Part shown: piece by piece, positions 7,348-14,014 of the stretch | How the letters are laid out: each line of letters opens with the position of its first letter | Numbering within the stretch: position 1 is the first letter of the stretch | Source of the DNA: Verrucomicrobiota bacterium | GTDB lineage: Bacteria; Verrucomicrobiota; Verrucomicrobiae; Chthoniobacterales; UBA10450 | Direction of reading: 5' to 3' | Assembly (NCBI GenBank): GCA_005887855.1 | Contig: VBQB01000105.1 | Location: 1 to 33,444, forward strand | Length of the DNA stretch: 33,444 bases | Translations under genes and position numbers: made by a program | Notes under the pieces: model-generated | The model's input: only the letters and a program-made list of their open reading frames with translations | Told to the model about the DNA's origin: nothing | Databases searched by the model: none

Positions 7348-8189
7348 GGGACCCGGTGAAGACGCGCTCCGCGATTATCAGCGCCGGTGATGACTGTGCG
7401 TGCAGATGTCGATTCTGCCGCGCGCTTCATCGCCTCCGCAATTTTCTTTGGTGAATGAAGCGTGACGGCGGCGATTGTCGATCCGCTGCCGCTGAGAAAA
7501 GCACCAAGCGCGCCGGCGCTTTCGGCGGCGGCGATGACACCTTGCAGGAACGGAATCAGTTTTTGCCGATACGGTTGATGCAGCTGATCGCGGAAAGCGC
7601 CCCGCAAATTGAGATAGTTGCCCGATGCGAACGCCGCCGTGATTGCGCAAGCATTTGCGCAACTTTCCACGGTAGCAGCGTGCGCAATTCGGGAGGGTAA
7701 GATCGTTCTCGCCGCAGTTGTTTTGATTTCGAAATCGGGAATCAAAAGAACGAATGATAATGTAGGCGAAACGTGGAAGCGCTGGACATTTTTGCTTCCC
7801 GCGACCGTGAATCCGCCGAAAACTGCCGGCGCGGCGTTATCGGGATGGCCTTCCAACTGAGCGCATAATTGAAAGATCGACACTCGATTCAAGGGATTGC
7901 CGGTCAAAAGATTCAAGGCACGTAGAACGCCAGCGCGCACCGTGACACTGCTGCCCAAGCCGCGGCAAGGGGGAACGTCGCTTCTGATCGAAAAGGAAAA
8001 TGAGAATGGTGTGCGCCCGACGCGTTCAAAAAACAAATCCGCCACGTCTCGGGCAATGGAGGGCAGCGGAGCCTTCGTGCCGCGAGTCACTGTTACATCA
8101 TTATAAATGCGCAGGGCAATGCCGAGACAATCGAAGCCCGGACCGAGATTGGAAGTGCTCGCAGGAACGCGAACCGTAACTTGTTGCAT
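7332..8189 (-). CDS. thrB: Homoserine kinase ThrB
   Basis: GHMP-family kinase that phosphorylates L-homoserine in threonine biosynthesis. From ATG 8189 the protein is 285 residues: VRVPASTSNLGPGFDCLG (5-23) is the family signature, the ATP-binding GHMP motif PPCRGLGSSVTV is at 73-84, QLEGHPDNAAPAVFGG follows, and GAFLSGSGSTIAAV is motif 3. A longer open frame reaches 8303, but the extra 38 residues resemble no ThrB and would run into the divergent methyltransferase gene, so the start was trimmed. Its last residues (ITIH) come from a 7-bp repeat array. Followed closely by lpxK. Confidence 0.92.
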   Translation of the reverse strand: MQQVTVRVPASTSNLGPGFDCLGIALRIYNDVTVTRGTKAPLPSIARDVADLFFERVGRTPFSFSFSIRSDVPPCRGLGSSVTVRAGVLRALNLLTGNPLNRVSIFQLCAQLEGHPDNAAPAVFGGFTVAGSKNVQRFHVSPTLSFVLLIPDFEIKTTAARTILPSRIAHAATVESCANACAITAAFASGNYLNLRGAFRDQLHQPYRQKLIPFLQGVIAAAESAGALGAFLSGSGSTIAAVTLHSPKKIAEAMKRAAESTSARTVITGADNRGARLHRVPITIH

Positions 8190-8249
8190 AGGCCAGCGGC
8201 CAAGTCCGTGCATCTCGACAACGCTCAACGATGCGGGAGTGTAGCGCGC

Positions 8250-9149
8250 TTGGAATGGGCGGCAACCGATCCATATTTCGAAGCGGAGGGAACCGATGCG
8301 CATCGGCTTTGCACGATCGAGGATGGCTGGGTGGAGCGGTTCGGGCGCGACGTCCTAATCTCGTTCAAGACAGTTCTGGCCCGGGAGCGTCTAATCGAGG
8401 AACTACGCTCGTGGGCAACCACGGTGCACTTTGAGTTTGGCCGCATTTTCGCACGATTTATGCCCCGCAAAAATGAGGAACGGGAAGCGCCGCTTCTCAT
8501 CTTTGGCGACGCAGGCGAAAATTTGCGGACGATCGCCGCGGAGCGGTATCTCAAATTTGGAATCGACTTCCGGGCCGGTTACTCCGTCGGCCTGTTTGTC
8601 GATCAGAGGGAAAATCGGCGCTATGTGCGCCAGATCGCTCCGAAGCGTCTCTTGAATTGTTTTGCCTACACATGTTCCTTTTCCGTTAGCGCGGCATCTG
8701 TCGGAGCGACTACGGTTAATGTCGATCTTTCCCAGAAATCGCTGGCGCGCGGTCGGGAGAATTTCTCCCTCAACAGTTTGCCGACCAACGATCATCGCTT
8801 CATGGCGGACGATGCGATGGAATTGTTGCCGCGGCTTGCGCGCCGGGGTGAGAAATTTGACATGATTATTCTTGATCCGCCGACTTTTTCACGCTCTTCC
8901 CGCGGGAAGACGTTTCACGTCGAAGACGATTTCGAAAAATTACTCATTAGAACGCTCGAGGTGACGGAGCGCGACAGCCGCATTCTGCTTTCAACCAACT
9001 GCTCCACCTTGCACGAACACGCCCTCGAAGTTATGGCCCGCTATGGGCTCAAGGCCGCACGACGCGCCGGCACATTTCATCGACAACCGCCCCTATCTGA
9101 TTTTCCCCCGGGCGCGGGCGCCAGCTCGATTTGGCTGACTTTGCGCTGA
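8250..9149 (+). CDS. Class I SAM-dependent methyltransferase (COG1092, RlmI/RlmK-like)
   Basis: Rossmann-fold methyltransferase related to the rRNA methylases RlmI and RlmK-C. Seen: GIDFRAGYSVGLFVDQRENR, LLNCFAYTCSFSVSAASVGATTVNVDLS (SAM-binding GxG-like strand and acidic end), MADDAMELLP, the catalytic DPPTFSRS at about residue 209 and VEDDFEKLL. No PUA domain precedes it, so it is the short form (299 residues). Start: the open frame begins at TTG 8181, but that overlaps thrB on the other strand; TTG 8250, nine bases after GGGAGTG and giving MEWAATDPYFEAEGTDAHRL, is the better start. Substrate (23S rRNA or other) cannot be read from sequence. Confidence 0.8.
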   Translation: MEWAATDPYFEAEGTDAHRLCTIEDGWVERFGRDVLISFKTVLARERLIEELRSWATTVHFEFGRIFARFMPRKNEEREAPLLIFGDAGENLRTIAAERYLKFGIDFRAGYSVGLFVDQRENRRYVRQIAPKRLLNCFAYTCSFSVSAASVGATTVNVDLSQKSLARGRENFSLNSLPTNDHRFMADDAMELLPRLARRGEKFDMIILDPPTFSRSSRGKTFHVEDDFEKLLIRTLEVTERDSRILLSTNCSTLHEHALEVMARYGLKAARRAGTFHRQPPLSDFPPGAGASSIWLTLR

Positions 9150-9197
9150 CCAGGCCGGTGCGCGCAATGAACCATCACAATCCGAATAATTAAGCGA

Positions 9198-9479
9198 ATG
9201 GACCAATCAACTGCTGAAAAATTCAAAGAGTCCCCGCAACGCGGGTTTCCCTGTACAAAGGAGGATTTCGAGGCACTTCTCAATCAAACTGAGGATTATG
9301 TGCGCGAGAAACCAGCCCAGTCTGTCTTATTCGCCTTTATAGCCGGATATATTTTGAATCGGTTGCCGATCGGTCGAATTCTGGCCGGTCTTTTTCGCTT
9401 CCTCGTCGTCGCATTGCGACCGGCGATCTTGATTTACGGCGCCACCAAATTGTATCAGGCGGCTCAGGAAGAGGAATAG
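9198..9479 (+). CDS. Small membrane protein of unknown function
   Basis: 93-residue protein with a charged N-terminal half (SPQRGFPCTKEDFEALLNQTEDYVREKPAQ) and one or two hydrophobic helices (about 41-57, 64-83) broken by a Pro-Ile-Gly-Arg turn. The 'YVREKPAQSVLFAFIAGYILNRL' arrangement is like the ElaB/DUF883 type of membrane-anchored protein, but the match is weak. Begins 48 bases after the methyltransferase gene on the same strand; a hairpin lies just after its stop. Confidence 0.55.
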   Translation: MDQSTAEKFKESPQRGFPCTKEDFEALLNQTEDYVREKPAQSVLFAFIAGYILNRLPIGRILAGLFRFLVVALRPAILIYGATKLYQAAQEEE

Positions 9480-9484
9480 CGGTA

Positions 9485-9506
9485 ACGCGTGGGCTCCACC
9501 ACGCGT
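9485..9506. terminator. Hairpin after small membrane-protein gene
   Basis: Perfect 8-bp stem ACGCGTGG / CCACGCGT with a 6-base loop, directly between two converging genes. No T-tract follows on either strand, so it may be a Rho-independent-like mRNA 3' end or part of a dispersed repeat. Confidence 0.35.
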
Positions 9507-9523
9507 ATCACGAGACCTTGCGG

Positions 9524-9560
9524 CAGAGGACTGCGAAGCCCTCCGCGAGGAGGCAGCCGC
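9524..9560. repeat. Nested hairpin element between converging genes
   Basis: GC-rich stretch with CCTCC-GCGA-GGAGG (GNRA-type loop) at about 9540-9553 inside longer partly complementary arms (GCGGC ... GCCGC). Adjacent to the hairpin at 9485-9506; together they fill the gap before the dodecin stop. Confidence 0.35.
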
Positions 9561-9568
9561 CTTTACGG

Positions 9569-9778
9569 TTACTTGTCGAGTGTGAAACCGATCTTCAGTG
9601 TCACCTGCCAATGACCGATTGTGCCGTTCTCGATATATCCGCGGGTTTCGGCTACTTCAAACCACCGCATATTGCGGACGGTTTTCTCGGCCCGTGCAAG
9701 GGCATTTTTGACGGCTTCCTCAAATCCGTTGGGCGAGGAACCGACCAGCTCAATTTTTTTGTAAATATGATCAGACAT
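9569..9778 (-). CDS. Dodecin family flavin-binding protein
   Basis: 69-residue dodecin, a small protein that forms a hollow dodecamer and stores or buffers flavin (FMN/riboflavin) in the cytoplasm. Typical sequence: [28 protein letters not shown], Trp39 in [11 protein letters not shown] (the Trp that stacks on flavin in the family), and [12 protein letters not shown] at the C-terminus. Length matches. It converges with the small membrane-protein gene and diverges from the secreted protein at 9936, so 9779-9935 probably holds both promoters; I could not pick a clear one. Confidence 0.9.
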   Translation of the reverse strand: MSDHIYKKIELVGSSPNGFEEAVKNALARAEKTVRNMRWFEVAETRGYIENGTIGHWQVTLKIGFTLDK

Positions 9779-9935
9779 GTGTGCATTATTTCGTCAGGAA
9801 CCCTTCGAAAACAAACAGAAAGCCGATCTTGCGTTGATTAGATGGCAAGGGCATCGCCCGCTGAACTTCGTCACGGCTGGACGCCGATCGACAATTTGCT
9901 TTACAAACGGCGCTTCATTTCGGCACCCTCGCCGC

Positions 9936-10454
9936 GTGAGAAAACTCGCTGCAACTTCTCTATTGCTTCTGGCTGTTTTCTCGTTCGCTCGTGCCCAGGA
10001 TCAAGAAAGCAAGCTCGTCGACCGCCTCCTCAGACCAGATATGACTCTGCAAAATACGGCACAGAAAAAATCGTTTATCGCCGCTGGTGGCACATCCATA
10101 AATAAACAAGCAACCGTCGGCACATTTTATGTTCAGGAGAAATCCAATTCGAAAGGCTTTTCCGGGACCCGCGGCTTTTCAGCGCAGCAATTTAATTCTC
10201 AATCCTTCCCCCACACCCGCAGTGCATCCGGGATTTCGTCACAGCAAGCAATCGGAAAGTCCCGGCCTGCTTATGCAACTCGCACCGCGCGCGGTACCCG
10301 GGATGCCCCTCAATCTGACAAAAAGATTGCGAGCCATTCTTACGCGGAAAACCGGCCCTTCCTTGATCAAGGTAAAAGTCAAAAATCGCTAAACAGGCAG
10401 AATGCGCCGCTCACGATCGAGCAGGTGCGCGAGTTGCTGAACAAAAACAAGTAG
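9936..10454 (+). CDS. Secreted protein of unknown function
   Basis: I do not recognise a family. The open frame begins at 9777, but the first 53 residues look unnatural and overlap the dodecin promoter region. GTG at 9936 gives a clean signal peptide: RK, hydrophobic LAATSLLLLAVFSF, then a cleavage site ARA|QD. The mature part (about 150 residues) is Ser/Gln/Lys-rich with low complexity (KSNSKGFSGTRGFSAQQFNS), has no Cys and ends in a small helix with LTIEQVRELLNKNK. Probably exported and partly disordered. It is followed 34 bases later by tyrS on the same strand. Confidence 0.6.
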   Translation: MRKLAATSLLLLAVFSFARAQDQESKLVDRLLRPDMTLQNTAQKKSFIAAGGTSINKQATVGTFYVQEKSNSKGFSGTRGFSAQQFNSQSFPHTRSASGISSQQAIGKSRPAYATRTARGTRDAPQSDKKIASHSYAENRPFLDQGKSQKSLNRQNAPLTIEQVRELLNKNK

Positions 10455-10488
10455 CGCACCAGCCCGGCGCGCTATTCTGTGGTTGATC

Positions 10489-11664
10489 ATGCAACCGGAT
10501 GAAGCTCTCGCGTCTTTAAAACAAGGCGCCGCACAGATCATCAGCGAGAATGAACTGCGAGAAAAACTCGCGCTGGGCCGGCCGCTGCGGGTAAAGCTCG
10601 GGGTCGATCCAACCAGTACTGACATTCACCTCGGTCACACAGTCATCTTCCGAAAGCTGCGACAATTTCAAGATTTGGGTCATCAAGCGGTCCTTATCAT
10701 CGGCGATTTTACGGGGATGATTGGCGATCCGAGCGGCCGCTCCGCCACGCGGCCGCAATTGACGCACAAAGAAGTAATGGCTAATGCTGCAACCTATCGT
10801 GAGCAGGCATTCAAGCTTCTCGATCCCGCGCGCACGGAGATAGTTTGCAATGGTGACTGGTTTCGGACGATGTCGTTCGAAGATGTCATTCGGCTGAACA
10901 GCCGCGTAACGCTGCAACAGATGCTCCAACGCGAAGATTTCCGGGCTCGGATCGACAAGCAGCAAGCGATTCGTGCCCACGAAATTCAGTATCCGATCAT
11001 GCAAGGCTGGGACTCGGTTATGGTGAAGGCTGATGTCGAGCTCGGCGGCACGGATCAGCTTTTTAACATTTTGGTCGGGCGCGAGTTCCAAAAGGAGGAG
11101 GGCCTGCCGCAGCAAGTCGTTTTTCTTCTTCCCATTCTCGAGGGTTTGGATGGCTCCAAGAAAATGAGCAAGAGCCTCGGCAATTCTGTCGGAATCAGCG
11201 ATTCTCCCTCAGACATTTTCGGGAGACTGATGAGCATTTCCGATGAGCTTATGGCGCGCTATTATCCATTGCTCCTCGGGCGACTACCAGCCGCAGACGC
11301 GCATCCGGTCGAAGCGAAGAAGCAACTCGCCTTCGAAATTGTGCAGACCTACCATTCCCCTGCCATCGCACAGAAGACTTTAGATGAATGGAATACCCGT
11401 TTCAGCAAGCGCGATCTGGGACATGCCGACCTGCCGATCTTTTCAGCGGCTGCACCGGGGAAGCGCGATCTCGTCACAATCGTTTGGACGGCGTATCATG
11501 AAGCGTTCAACTTCGAGAAGTCACGCAGCGAAGCATCACGGCTGATTAAACAAGGAAGTGTGGAGTTGGATGGCGTTAGGATTCGCAATCCCAAGGCAGA
11601 GATCACGCTCAAGTCCGGTCAAGTTCTTCGTCTCGACAAAAAGCGCGCAGTGCGAATCGCCTAG
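10489..11664 (+). CDS. tyrS: Tyrosyl-tRNA synthetase
   Basis: Class I aminoacyl-tRNA synthetase charging tRNA-Tyr. Seen: VDPTSTDIHLGHTVIF with the HIGH-type motif HLGH at about 47-50, IGDFTGMIGDPSGRSATRP, the tyrosine/ATP pocket region ELGGTDQLFNILVGRE, and the KMSKS motif in DGSKKMSKSLGNS near 225. A C-terminal S4-like RNA-binding domain (SRLIKQGSVELDGVRI...GQVLRLDKKR) ends the protein. The HLGHT and KMSKS wording is of the TyrZ-like bacterial subgroup. ATG 10489 chosen; a TTG two codons upstream also fits. 391 residues, full length. Confidence 0.96.
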   Translation: MQPDEALASLKQGAAQIISENELREKLALGRPLRVKLGVDPTSTDIHLGHTVIFRKLRQFQDLGHQAVLIIGDFTGMIGDPSGRSATRPQLTHKEVMANAATYREQAFKLLDPARTEIVCNGDWFRTMSFEDVIRLNSRVTLQQMLQREDFRARIDKQQAIRAHEIQYPIMQGWDSVMVKADVELGGTDQLFNILVGREFQKEEGLPQQVVFLLPILEGLDGSKKMSKSLGNSVGISDSPSDIFGRLMSISDELMARYYPLLLGRLPAADAHPVEAKKQLAFEIVQTYHSPAIAQKTLDEWNTRFSKRDLGHADLPIFSAAAPGKRDLVTIVWTAYHEAFNFEKSRSEASRLIKQGSVELDGVRIRNPKAEITLKSGQVLRLDKKRAVRIA

Positions 11665-11680
11665 TGGATCGGCGTACAGC

Positions 11681-11713
11681 AAAAGAGCCACGAAGCTAAG
11701 GGCTTCGTGGCTC
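11681..11713 (-). terminator. Intrinsic terminator, strongest for the minus strand
   Basis: Perfect 12-bp stem GAGCCACGAAGC (11685-11696) / GCTTCGTGGCTC (11702-11713) with a 5-base loop. On the minus strand it is followed by TTTT (11684-11681), so it ends the transcript of the 11735-12187 gene. On the plus strand, downstream of tyrS, it lacks a T-tract but may also act there. Confidence 0.75.
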
Positions 11714-11734
11714 GCTGAATTAATTAGATTGGAT

Positions 11735-12187
11735 TCAGGCTGTAGCCGTTTGGAACATCGGCAGAGCCGGCGCATTCTCAAGGTAGCTCGCCGCGATTCC
11801 TTCGAAGTGTGCGCGAATGCTACGCAGTTCGGCAGTTACAAAGGTATCGACAAAGTGCAAGCGCCGGTCGAGCCAGGCAAATAGCTTATTCTTGATCTCG
11901 TAATGGACCGCCAACGTCACCTCCGTGCAGTTCGGCCGGATCTCAGCGAAATCAACGATTCCCATCAAATCAATGTTCCCGCCCGCAGATTCAAACGCGT
12001 ATTGGTGGGGCACCTCGCTCTCGACCGACAGAAGGACCGTGTGCGCCTCAAAACCGACGGGTCCGCGAAAGCAAAAATCGACCGTCTTCGATGAGGTCAC
12101 GGTTGCTCTTGTCACCATAAGGAACTGCCGCCGATACGATTGAATACTGGCGAGACGGGCTTTGCACTCTGCCAGTGGTTGACTCAT
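11735..12187 (-). CDS. Possible SRPBCC-type protein, function unknown
   Basis: 150-residue soluble protein from ATG 12187 (an ATG at 12211 is also in frame, without a good ribosome site). No firm family; the layout beta-rich N-terminal half (VTSSKTVDFCFRGPVGFEAHTVLLSV), NCTEVTLAVHYEIKN and a long C-terminal helix (FVTAELRSIRAHFEGIAASYLE) resembles START/SRPBCC-type ligand-binding proteins. No signal peptide. Monocistronic: a strong terminator follows, and bioD upstream is separated by about 150 bases. Confidence 0.6.
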   Translation of the reverse strand: MSQPLAECKARLASIQSYRRQFLMVTRATVTSSKTVDFCFRGPVGFEAHTVLLSVESEVPHQYAFESAGGNIDLMGIVDFAEIRPNCTEVTLAVHYEIKNKLFAWLDRRLHFVDTFVTAELRSIRAHFEGIAASYLENAPALPMFQTATA

Positions 12188-12338
12188 ATGTAGGGTTTTT
12201 TGTAAAAGCATAGGAGTATTCGTTTGTTGTCCTGAAGTTTAAGCATCAGCAATGCCATTTTGGATTGCGAGGGAACCAGGACGAACTGACTCGCTTTTGG
12301 TGTTCGTTTTCTTTACACTTTTGTATTATGGCGACACG

Positions 12339-12989
12339 CTATTCCTCCTCCGTCGACTCGATCATCAGTCGCCAGGCAACAGGCAATTCGATCAGATTTT
12401 CTGTTAACTCAGTAAATAATGGAACATCGATAATTTTTTTTAGAATGTCCGCATTCGTCGCGGCGGCGATATCGTTCGTCGTGGCGGCGCCGTTTAATAC
12501 GACGCCGATGCAACGCAGCCTGTGCTCGGAAATGCTTCGCACGGTCAGCGCTGTGTGATTAATACAGCCTAGCCGGTTCTCCGCGACGACCAGCACCGGC
12601 AATTTCAGCTCGATGGCCAAATCGCTCACAAAGTAATCGGCACGAATCGGCACGAGCCAGCCGCCGACCCCTTCAACGACCACGTACTCAACTCTAGCCT
12701 GAAGAGCGCGAAAAGCCGCCACGATATGTTCGACGTCGATCTTTACGCCTTCCGTTAAACTGCCCACGAGCGGCGCCGCCGGCGTCTTCAACCAGACGGG
12801 ATTAACTTCCTCGATCCTCAGCGCTTCACTGCCGGCAGCCAACAACAGCTCCGCATCGCGACGATCTCCGCAACAAATTGGCTTCATTCCAGCGCAGCGT
12901 GCGCCGGACATGCGCAACAGACGCAAGAGCTGAACCGCGATGTGTGTCTTGCCCACGCCGGTGTCTGTCCCGGTAATGAAAAGGCTCAC
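12339..12989 (-). CDS. bioD: Dethiobiotin synthetase BioD
   Basis: ATP-dependent carboxylation and ring closure of 7,8-diaminononanoate to dethiobiotin, the step before biotin synthase. Seen: P-loop GTDTGVGKT at 7-15, KPICCGDRRDA (substrate-binding Lys), PAAPLVGSL, VVVEGVGGWLVPI and ENRLGCINHTALTVRSI (PVLVVAENRLG). 216 residues, near the usual length. The ATG overlaps the purQ stop (ATGA), so bioD is translationally coupled to a purine gene rather than to other bio genes, none of which are in the window. Confidence 0.93.
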   Translation of the reverse strand: MSLFITGTDTGVGKTHIAVQLLRLLRMSGARCAGMKPICCGDRRDAELLLAAGSEALRIEEVNPVWLKTPAAPLVGSLTEGVKIDVEHIVAAFRALQARVEYVVVEGVGGWLVPIRADYFVSDLAIELKLPVLVVAENRLGCINHTALTVRSISEHRLRCIGVVLNGAATTNDIAAATNADILKKIIDVPLFTELTENLIELPVAWRLMIESTEEE

Positions 12990-13720
12990 GCGACTTGCTC
13001 TACCCAGTCCGATGTAGTCGTCGCGCGGTTCACGTTGATCGTTTGCACCATTGACAGGAAAATCCTCGCGCCATCTACGCTGCCAAGCCGGGCATCGGAG
13101 GCGCGATCCGGGTGAGGCATTAAGCCGAACACGTTTCGCTCGCGATTGCAGATCCCGGCGATGTTTTCAATCGAACCGTTCGGATTGGCTTCGGGAAGGA
13201 TGCGGCCGCGGCTATCTGCGTATCGCAAAATCACCTGTCGATTTGCGTTGAGCCCACGCAATGTCGCTGCATCCGCGAAGAAGCAACCTTCGCCGTGGGC
13301 GACGGGCATGCGAAGAAGCGCTCCTTTTGGACAACCGTGTGTGAATGGCGAATCATCGGCTTCCACGCGCATAGTGACCATGTCACACACGAATCGCAGC
13401 GAACGATTCCGCACGAGCGCACCGGGTAAAAGGCCGGCTTCGCACAGAACTTGAAAGCCATTGCATGTGCCCAGTACGAGTTTCCCCGCGCGCGCGTCAC
13501 CTATCACCGCTCGCATGATCGGCGAAAAGCGGGCGATAGCGCCGCAACGGAGATAATCCCCATAAGCAAATCCGCCCGGCAATACAATCGCGTCAAAATC
13601 ATCAAGCGATGTCTCCTTGTGCCAGACATATTCGGCATGCAATCCTTCGAAGCCGTTAATCGCCGCGATGCAGTCCTGATCGCAATTTGAACCGGGAAAC
13701 TGGATGACAGCGAATTTCAA
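12986..13720 (-). CDS. purQ: Phosphoribosylformylglycinamidine synthase subunit PurQ
   Basis: Class I glutamine amidotransferase subunit of FGAM synthase; it supplies ammonia to PurL in purine synthesis. Seen: N-terminal FPGSNCDQDC, LPGGFAYGDYLRCGAIAR, nucleophile Cys86 in LVLGTCNGFQVL, MPVAHGEG and the C-terminal MPHPDRA containing the catalytic His. 244 residues. Preceded by purS with an ATGA overlap and followed by bioD with another. PurL, the large subunit, is not in the window. The separate purS-purQ pair shows the multi-subunit (Bacillus-type) enzyme rather than the fused Gram-negative one. Confidence 0.95.
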   Translation of the reverse strand: MKFAVIQFPGSNCDQDCIAAINGFEGLHAEYVWHKETSLDDFDAIVLPGGFAYGDYLRCGAIARFSPIMRAVIGDARAGKLVLGTCNGFQVLCEAGLLPGALVRNRSLRFVCDMVTMRVEADDSPFTHGCPKGALLRMPVAHGEGCFFADAATLRGLNANRQVILRYADSRGRILPEANPNGSIENIAGICNRERNVFGLMPHPDRASDARLGSVDGARIFLSMVQTINVNRATTTSDWVEQVA

Positions 13721-13965
13721 CGCGACTCCTCGGCTCTCGTGAGCTCGTAATCTTCGATCACCGGATTCGAAAGCAAATCGCGGCAGAGGCCGTGAAGACG
13801 CGATTCAAGTTCGCCATTTTTTCCTTCAACATCGATCTCCATGTATTTGCCGATCCGGACGCTCCGAACCTCTGGCATTCCCAGGTGCCGCATCGCGTCG
13901 CGCACCGCATTCCCTTGCGGATCGAGCACCGCGGTCTTTGGCATGACGACGACTTTCACTTTCAT
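13717..13965 (-). CDS. purS: Phosphoribosylformylglycinamidine synthase subunit PurS
   Basis: 82-residue PurS, the small structural subunit that holds PurQ and PurL together. Seen: KVKVVVMPKTAVLDPQGNAV, HLGMPEVRSVRIGKYMEI and the C-terminal LLSNPVIEDYEL, all characteristic. The open frame extends to 14121, but the family start is ATG 13965, preceded by GGTGAGG; the upstream 52 residues overlap the ligase gene's 3' end and are not PurS-like. Overlaps purQ by ATGA. Confidence 0.93.
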   Translation of the reverse strand: MKVKVVVMPKTAVLDPQGNAVRDAMRHLGMPEVRSVRIGKYMEIDVEGKNGELESRLHGLCRDLLSNPVIEDYELTRAEESR

Positions 13966-14014
13966 CGCCTCACCATATTTGCAGCTCATCGCCCGAACAA
14001 GTGCAATCCAGAAT

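Noticed and set aside
8190..8303. N-terminal extension of thrB
   Set aside because: 38 residues not found in ThrB and overlapping the divergent methyltransferase start; ATG 8189 is better.
12300..12338. TATTAT-like -10 on the plus strand
   Set aside because: Would transcribe antisense to bioD and has no matching -35 at normal spacing.
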